Below, in pieces: positions 57,574-64,000 of a stretch of 64,000 nt of DNA. The translations under genes and the position numbers were made by a program. This DNA comes from Nothopassalora personata (Eukaryota > Ascomycota > Dothideomycetes > Mycosphaerellales > Mycosphaerellaceae), in the NCBI GenBank assembly GCA_033816765.1, contig CM066291.1, positions 4,650,001 through 4,714,000 of the forward strand, given 5' to 3'. The notes below the pieces were generated by a model that saw only the letters and a program-made list of their open reading frames with translations, was not told the DNA's origin and searched no databases. Each line of letters starts with the position of its first letter. The first letter of the stretch is position 1.

Positions 57574-58108
57574 ATGGCATCATTCAACTTCAACTTCCTC
57601 TCCCTCCCGACGCTGGCCGTCGAAGACCGATCTACTCAACCAGAGTGGCAACTCACCAACTTCTCCGACATCCGCTTACCAGATCTCATGAAACGCCTGC
57701 TCGAGCAGGGCGGCCCATTCAAAGCCGGCGCCACATACGAACCCTCCTTTCCGCGCTGAACGCGTCCTGGTGTCTTACGAGGATTGCTCGATTGAGGAGC
57801 TGCAACGCTTCGTGCAGCAGCGTCTGCCGGAGAACGAACCGCCTAGCAATCACATACGGCTGTGCCGCTTGCTGGAGGACTATGATCATGGTGAAGTTCG
57901 CTCGGGTTCTGGAGCTGCCGGCAGATATAAGGAATATGGTATATGAGTTCCATCTGAAGGAGTTGGGAGTGCTGAGGGCGATGAATCGACCTCGTGAGAG
58001 AGGGAGCGGCTCGCCATGCTGGTGAAGAGGATGGCTGTGCCGTCAATCTGTTTGGTCTCGAAGCAGGTGAGGCAGGAAGCGCTGCCGCTGTTCAACGGCA
58101 GGTGACGC
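57574..58108 (+). pseudogene. Decayed LPxELR-family gene
   Basis: From an ATG at 57574: MASFNFNFLSLPTLAVEDRS, WQLTNFSDIRLPDLMKRLLE, then a stop/frameshift near 57759. Next frame: VSYEDCSIEELQRFVQQRLP. Next frame: VLELPADIRNMVYEFHLKEL (signature, LPADIR variant). Last frame: VPSICLVSKQVRQEALPLFN, then TGA. Four pieces in three frames follow the family order, so this is a multiply frameshifted relic rather than a spliced gene; no GT..AG pairs explain the changes. The most 3' part of the family is missing, replaced by the end of the AFG1 gene. Confidence 0.6.
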
Positions 58109-58235
58109 CTCCGAGATGATACGAAAAGATGAGCGACGACACAATGTACCATCGGTTCATTGCTCGGTCTGGACGACTCGAGTCACATCAGCGCTTCGCA
58201 CTACCACGATCCTTCAGCCCATCAGGTCCCTGGCC

Positions 58236-60550
58236 CTAAGCACCTGCACGACCACCACCACCACCAGGCCACTTGATCGTACCCCAGAAATGCGTCCAGC
58301 CAATCTTCTTCGGCGGCTCTCTTTCTGGCCGAGGTTTCTGCGGCATTCTCGTCTCAGGAGTCTGGCCATCTCTCATCTCTGGCGACAGGGTATACTGCTT
58401 GAAGCTCCTCGCATCTCGACTCTTATCCTCAACCTCACCAGTCATGCGAATCTCAGTATCAGCAGCAGAACCCGCAACAGCATAATGCGGCGCCACAACT
58501 TTTTCGCCGAAGCTCTCCCAGCGCCTGATCTCTTTTGGCAGAGGCCGGTGCCAGTCGGCCTCGTTACGAGCCCACCAGCGCTGGCTACACATCTCCCACA
58601 GTCGGCTTTGAGCACGTTTGTACGCGAAACGCTCGTCTTCGCCGGTGAAAGCTGAGGTCTTTTGGAAGTCTGGACGTTGGGTGTAGCGGACTTCGTCAGG
58701 ATCTAGTGGTTTTCGCTCGAACTCAGAATCTGTTTTGCCGAAGGAGCGGCCGAAGGGATTGCTGGACGAACCACCTTTTGCTCCACGATCTACGACTTTT
58801 GCCGTGCCATTGGGGGTCCCATCTTCGAGGGAATCGGCGCGGAGGAGACCAGAGAGGCGGGCATGGGTATAATCTGGTTCAAGTTCTGGTTCGGCATAGT
58901 TTGGATTTTGGCTTAAAATGTTGGGACGGAAGGGAGCAGTAGCGTCTTGGTAGACTTCTGACAGGGTTTCCGAATAGACACTGTCATTTTCTTCAGCTTC
59001 GCTTTTCTTCTTCTGTTCCTCTGGGAAGAAGATATCGTCTGGCCCGGCCGCTGCACTGACGAAGAGTTTGCAACGGCATTCGTAGAGTGCGTCGAGGACG
59101 GTGATGAGTCTTCTTGCTTCGTTTTTCATGAGCCAGTTCAGGACCGGCACTTCCGTGAGTATCATCGTGTGGAACATCGAGGCCAGAGTTATGTAATCGG
59201 CAGGCCCAAAATTTGCTTTGCAGAGCTCATCGAATGTCCACATGCATACTCCCTGATATGCTCGCGGAACACTGACCTCTCTCCCGTATACTTTGATTCT
59301 TGCTGGAGTCCACATCACTTCATCGACGCTTTCGCCGTTGGTCGCTGCGATCAAGGCAATATCGAGTGGATTTCTCCCATCCTGTGAGTCGCCTGCAACA
59401 TTGTAATGCTTTGGTATCGTGGCCGTCTGCTGCGGCGCAGGTTCCTGGTCATCGATCTCTACCTCGATGTCGAGCTCTCGAAGCACAATTGCGCTGTCAG
59501 CCAGGCTCTGCTCGTCAATCTCTTTCACGGGAGCCACACCACTGCTCTCAATCCTCCGCCAATCTTTGCCACCTTCCATTTCCCAGACTTCGCATCTTGC
59601 TTTCAACACATCCAGGAATGCTACGAACTCATTATAACCTCCATACATGCCACCTCCTTGACTGCGTCGTCCACCTAGACCCATCTGCCAACCAAAAGAT
59701 CCCTGTGGAGGTGCCTCGAACGTCCCCAAGCCAGCGGCTTTCGCCAATTCCTCTGGCATACGATTGCTCGTCGCAATCAAAACTCCACCAAGCTGAAAGA
59801 AGCCTGTCATTAGATTGGTCAAGATCTTGCTCGCCACCCTATCCGGCATCTGAAATTCATCAAGGAACAAGATCGGAGATGTCTGTATCATATCTTTGGC
59901 CAGCCAGAGTAATGAGTAGTCGTCTTCGGCGAAAGCAAGCTGCGAGGGTAATCGTGAAGTAGCAGCCAACGATCGTTCTGCACGTAATGCTTCGAGCTTC
60001 GCAAAGGTCTCCAGCATGAAAGTGTTGAAGTGGCTTCTTCGCTTTTTTCGATTCGGCAGACAGTCAGCAAATAGGTCGATGAGCATACTCTTGCCAGTTC
60101 CCACTTCGCCATGTAGCATCAAGCCTTTGGGCGAGTTCATCTGGAGTGCTGACTCGTGAGATGTCAGCTTTCTGGTAAGAGCAAGCGTGTCTTGCCTCTC
60201 ACGAGCTGACAGCCATCTCCGCCACACGCTCTGCCGAGGAGGTGTTGCTGCTCCATCTTCATCTTCGTTGTCCTGTTGCCTCGGTCGTTGTCGATTGATG
60301 GCTCTGGATATCTGGTCCAAACGATGGCTGTATTCCAGTTCTGGCTCGTAGTCCTTCAAGCGTTCGTACAACTTCGCCAAGTGGAGTGCCAATCGATGTT
60401 GAGACTACGAAATCTCAGTACAGGCCTTCGCGAACCCAACCAACAAGCAGGACGTACAGGATCAGGACTAATGGCCTTGGTGGCAACGAGGGCTCTGTAC
60501 TTCACCAATGGATTCGTGATTGCGAGTCCGGTCGCCACACCCACAGACAT
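58236..60550 (-). CDS. AFG1: AFG1/LACE1-type mitochondrial AAA ATPase
   Basis: Exons 60550-60458 and 60404-58236 with a 53-bp intron (GTACGT...TCGTAG) give 753 residues. The splice joins ITNPLVKYRALVATKAISPD to PSQHRLALHLAKLYERLKDY, the conserved start of this family. Walker A GEVGTGKS at about 130-137, Walker B PILFLDEFQMPD, sensor IATSNRMPEEL. A long insertion and a low-complexity C-terminus (through QKPRPEREPPKKIGWTHFWG) follow. Afg1 is a mitochondrial inner-membrane ATPase linked to turnover of respiratory-complex subunits. A mitochondrial presequence would be expected before ITNPLV, but only nine residues precede it with this start, so a further 5' exon may exist upstream of 60550. Confidence 0.88.
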
Positions 60551-60887
60551 CGCCCATCACACGCCAATGAACACGAACGAAAGAATGTGTATGTCTATGT
60601 ACAAGATCTGATAATGCATGGCCAGGTGCAGTCGGTCGGGAAATGACGTGCATGATTCGAGAAATCCTCGGTTGAGGCCTGGCGCGTGAGAGGTGCGTGC
60701 AATTTCGCGGCTTTCGTGGTCAATTCTCTCTCTATTTCTTATCAACTTGACGTCCACCCATCAGACTTCCATCGGATCAACTCTGAGGGATTCAACAGCA
60801 TTTGTATCGCTGGCAGACGAGCCAGTGGAGCCAGATGAATCTTCCAAGACTTGATCTACAGACCTTCGTAGGACCGAGATTGTCTGC
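60551..60887. other. Region upstream of the truncated MFS frame
   Basis: 337 bp. The N-terminal half of the transporter is not here in any frame; nothing else recognisable. Confidence 0.4.
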
Positions 60888-61571
60888 GTGGCATGGGCGA
60901 TTCAACCGCTCGGTGGTGCTTCGCTCATGGGCTTCTCAGCGTACTTCTTCAGACAGGCTGGACTCAGCACAGATGTTTCATTCGACTTCTCGATGGCACT
61001 CTATGCGATTGCTATGATTGGTGTTATCATTGCTTGGTTCGCGATCCATCGGTTCGGACGCCGCACGTTACATCTCGCAGGACTTACAGCAATGTGTCTG
61101 GTCCTGCTCATCATCGGATTTGTGGCATTAGCACCGGCCACAGCGAAAGGCCCGAACTTTGCGATTGGCTCACTCCTGCTTGTCTGGGCACTTTGCTACA
61201 ACATCACAGTCGGCACAATCACGTTCTCCATCGTTACGGAGATACCTTCGAACCGTTTGCGGACCAAGACCGTTGTGCTGGGTCGCAACTTGTACAACGT
61301 GGTCGGCATCATTAACGGGGTCATCACTCCACGCATGCTCAACCCGTCTGCTTGGGACTGGAAAGGCAAAGCCGGGTTCTTCTGGGCCGGTATGTGTTTC
61401 TTGTGCCTGTTGTGGAGCTACTTTCGCCTAACCGAGTCCAAAGGGAGGACTTATGGTGAAATGGATGCTTTGTTTGAACGCAAGGTCAGCGCCAGGAAGT
61501 TCAATACGACTGCGGCAGAGCTGTTCTCCACAGAAGTACATGAGAAGGCAGCTGCGAAGATCGCTGATTAG
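60852..61571 (+). pseudogene. MFS sugar (maltose/glucoside-type) transporter, 5'-truncated
   Basis: The open frame carries only the second half of a major-facilitator sugar porter: LRRTEIVCVAWAIQPLGG, then six hydrophobic helices (ALYAIAMIGVIIAWFAIHRF, GLTAMCLVLLIIGFVAL and others), FGRRTLHLAG, TVGTITFSIVTEIPSNRLR, the PESKGRTYGE-type motif as LTESKGRTYGEMDALFE, and a short cytosolic tail. The first six helices are missing. In the frame just upstream a TGA precedes DLRRTEIVC, and the preceding 200 bp are not transporter-like. Most similar in style to fungal alpha-glucoside permeases. Called a pseudogene; a distant upstream exon is made unlikely by the AFG1 gene. Confidence 0.65.
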
Positions 61572-62587
61572 TGTCCGCATCCACGACGTCTGCATCGGCA
61601 TAGCATCACTGAACATTCGTGGTGGTACTTGTGTGTCATTGTGCGATCCTTGACCAGTGTACGTGCAGTGTGTTCTGCGCAGGTGGTCGCCCCGTTCTCT
61701 GGAACGATGCGATTTCCCCTCTCCCACTATCATGATCTGGTGACCTCTTTCACAATCCGGTGTGACCGCCTCCCGTTCTTTCTCTATCGATATTCCTTTC
61801 CCTTCATAGTGGCTTTTGTTTGTCTAAGGCAGTCCATCCGGTCTGTTCGGAGGGTCAGCGGTGTGCACTGAGGCCTGTGGACTTCAAAAGTCTGCGAGTA
61901 ACACAACTACTGTTCTTTGACACTCCATCCAGCGGGCCATTCGGCATAGTATAGACCGTTCTCATCGCGACGGCTAGCTGCGGTGCGTCGTATTGGAAGT
62001 CCGCGGTCGTCCGATGACTATACAGCAGGCTTACTGGACAGTATGCGGCAGACCAGCATTGGGTTCGCCACGAGATCTTGGCAGTTTTTGGACGAGCGTG
62101 CAGGCTGCCATATAGCGTCCTCCTCATGCTCCATGTTTAGAGCACAGCCTGCCCTCTCGGCCTAAGCAACGCTCCCATACGCCTTACCATGTACTCGTCC
62201 TTCCATTCCGGACTTGGCAGAATAGACCTGCACGCCCACCTGATGGGACTCGGCGTGCCCTCGGACATGTGCGAGATTCGCCGTCATTGCCCGACAAAAG
62301 AGGTGATAAGACTCATCACCCTGCCCCTCCTGGAATGACTGTTTGGTTCGGTAGGTTGATTGCACATATTGCACATACTTCTTCTTTGCCGTTGTCGTTG
62401 CTCCTCGCTCTGCTCCGTTGCTTGCTCCTTGCTGTCGACCCTTCTCTTTTGCTACGGTCTTCGAGCAATTGTCGTTTGGTGAGGTATCCTTGAGTATACA
62501 CGCCAGCAACAAAGCATTGGCAAGCACTGTTTCATCCCACGGCAAGACGAGCACCACCACCAACTTCCGACCATACACCCGACCACC
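61572..62587. other. Intergenic before the aminotransferase
   Basis: 1 kb with competing short frames. The 223-codon minus frame crossing into the aminotransferase start lacks motifs. The last 100 bp, CAA/CAC-rich, are a typical fungal 5' leader. Confidence 0.45.
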
Positions 62588-63892
62588 ATGGCTCCCGCAG
62601 CCATCACACCAGAGACGTCTGGCACCAACACGCCCACAACAGCCTCCGCCTCCAGACTCACAGAAGCCGGCATCAAACATGCCTTCACGGAGCACGCGCC
62701 CCTCGACACTTCCAAGATGACCTACACCTACACCACAAAACCGCGCGCCGTGCCCGCACCAGACAGTGACGAGACCAAGTCCCAAAAGATCTGTACCGAC
62801 CACATGGTTTCCGCCCGATGGACTGCCGAGCACGGCTGGGATGCCCCAGAACTCAAGCCTTACGGTCCTCTCCTCATCATGCCCTCAGCCAGCGTCCTGC
62901 ACTACGCGACAGAGTGCTTCGAGGGTCTGAAACTCTACCGCGGCCACGATGGAAAGCTGCGTATCTTCCGTGTGAGCAGGAACTGTAACAGGATGTTGAA
63001 CTCGGCGAGGAGGATCGCGCTGCCGGATTTCGACCCGAAAGAGTTGGAGAAGATGATTATTACACTTTGTGCGACGGATGGAGACAAGTGGCTGCCAAAG
63101 GAAAGAGCTGGAAACTTTCTCTACATCCGCCCGACTCTCATTGGCACGGATGAAGCGCTGGGCGTGCAGAGACCGAGGGAGGCACTTCTCTACGTTATCA
63201 TTGCGTGCTTCCCGGATATGACGAAGTCTATTCCACCAGCCCTCAGCGGCAGCGCCCATGGTAATGGGAACGGCCACGCAGCACCAGCGAAGCAAGGCCT
63301 CAAACTCCTCGCAAGCAACGAAGACACAATCCGCGCATGGCCTGGAGGATTCGGTTATGCCAAGCTGGGCGCAAATTACGGACCTTCCCTCGTCGCACAG
63401 GGCGAAGCACGATCACGAGGTTTTGATCAAGTCCTCTGGCTCTTCGGACAAGAATGCTACGTGACCGAAGCCGGTGCCTCAAACTTCTTTGTAGTGTGGA
63501 AGACAAAGGGAGGAAGGACAGAGCTCGTCACCGCACCACTGGAAGAGCGCATCATCCTCGAGGGCGTCACACGAGCCTCTGTTCTGGATCTTGCGAAGGA
63601 TCGCCTCAGCAAGAGTGTCGGTGATGTGGAAGCTGTTGAGGTGGTGGAGAAGAGGTTCACGATGCATGATTTGATTGAGGCACAGGCTGAGGGAAGGCTG
63701 ATTGAGGCTTTCGCGGCGGGCACTGCGTTCTTCATTGCGCCCATCGGCCTCATTCACCACAGAGGGAAGGACCTAGATGTTCCCACTGCCGAGGGGGACA
63801 GTGGGAAGTATGCGAAGCTAATTAAGAGCTGGTTGGTGAACATCATGTATGGGAAGGAGCAGCATGAGTGGGGTGTTATCGTTAAGGAATAG
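62588..63892 (+). CDS. Branched-chain amino acid aminotransferase
   Basis: An intronless frame of 434 residues starting at ACCACCATGG, a strong start context. Class IV PLP aminotransferase: YATECFEGLKLYRGHDGKLR, FRVSRNCNRMLNSARRIALP, LYIRPTLIGT, PLP-binding Lys259 in GGFGYAKLGANYGPS, EAGASNFF, and LEGVTRASVLDLAKD. It transfers amino groups between Leu/Ile/Val and 2-oxoglutarate, the last step of their synthesis and the first of their breakdown. A Gly/Asn/His-rich insert (SGSAHGNGNGHAAPAKQ) at about 220-236 sits in a surface loop. The N-terminus has no obvious mitochondrial presequence, which fits a cytosolic isoform. Confidence 0.93.
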   Translation: MAPAAITPETSGTNTPTTASASRLTEAGIKHAFTEHAPLDTSKMTYTYTTKPRAVPAPDSDETKSQKICTDHMVSARWTAEHGWDAPELKPYGPLLIMPSASVLHYATECFEGLKLYRGHDGKLRIFRVSRNCNRMLNSARRIALPDFDPKELEKMIITLCATDGDKWLPKERAGNFLYIRPTLIGTDEALGVQRPREALLYVIIACFPDMTKSIPPALSGSAHGNGNGHAAPAKQGLKLLASNEDTIRAWPGGFGYAKLGANYGPSLVAQGEARSRGFDQVLWLFGQECYVTEAGASNFFVVWKTKGGRTELVTAPLEERIILEGVTRASVLDLAKDRLSKSVGDVEAVEVVEKRFTMHDLIEAQAEGRLIEAFAAGTAFFIAPIGLIHHRGKDLDVPTAEGDSGKYAKLIKSWLVNIMYGKEQHEWGVIVKE

Positions 63893-64000
63893 TTAGGATT
63901 GCATCGAGGTATCAGTGCGGTATGGCGCTGATGGAGATGATCGGTGCTTTTGGCAATCTGGCGCATCTTGATGCAACAAGCTGCAGCCAAGCTACACATG
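63893..64000. other. Downstream flank to window edge
   Basis: 108 bp after the aminotransferase stop; nothing to annotate. Confidence 0.5.

Noticed and set aside
62162..62833. 223-codon minus-strand frame
   Set aside because: Overlaps the leader and start of the aminotransferase; glycine/valine-rich antisense of a Ser/Thr/Pro-rich coding start.

Overview
This is a gene-dense fungal window, most likely from a filamentous ascomycete of class Dothideomycetes (Mycosphaerellales/Capnodiales-like). The order is inferred from an expanded family of F-box-like/'LPxELR' proteins, and it is not proven. Genes have few, short introns (about 50-110 bp, GT..AG, with recognisable CTAAC-type branch sites). 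A 14 kb retrotransposon island is mutated by a C-to-T process at CpA sites, the signature of repeat-induced point mutation (RIP).

Left arm (1-7.9 kb): an F-box-like gene runs off the left edge. It is followed by a flavin dehydrogenase of the dimethylglycine/sarcosine type with a C-terminal GcvT domain, and by a Rieske non-haem iron oxygenase of the choline/betaine/carnitine monooxygenase type. Together these two look like an oxidative N-demethylation pair.

Retroelement island (7.89-22.03 kb): a Ty1/copia element has 176-bp LTRs, target-site duplication GTTCT, a half-tRNA(iMet)-like primer site and a polypurine tract. A Ty3/gypsy chromovirus sits inside it with 196-bp LTRs, duplication CGTAT and a putative self-priming site. 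Both are riddled with TAG/TAA stops. Downstream of pol, each element also carries a long open frame in ANTISENSE, convergent with pol and preceded by its own TATAAAA box. When the nested gypsy is removed, the copia antisense frame reads straight through the insertion point. This is the least explained feature of the window.

Middle (22.2-46 kb): a broken SDR; one intact and several decayed LPxELR-family genes; KEX1 carboxypeptidase divergent from RAD52; a histidine acid phosphatase; a conserved membrane protein with four exons; a large secreted protein with two C-terminal Cys-repeat domains; a fragment of a PP5-like phosphatase; and another decayed LPxELR gene.

Right arm (46.2-64 kb): exosome helicase MTR4; a single-module NRPS (partial C-A-T-C) with one 109-bp intron; two weakly supported hypothetical genes; a decayed LPxELR gene; AFG1-type mitochondrial ATPase; a 5'-truncated MFS sugar transporter; and a branched-chain aminotransferase. 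Housekeeping genes (KEX1, RAD52, MTR4, AFG1, BCAT) alternate with accessory or decaying ones, and the RIP damage stops abruptly inside the LTRs of the outer element.
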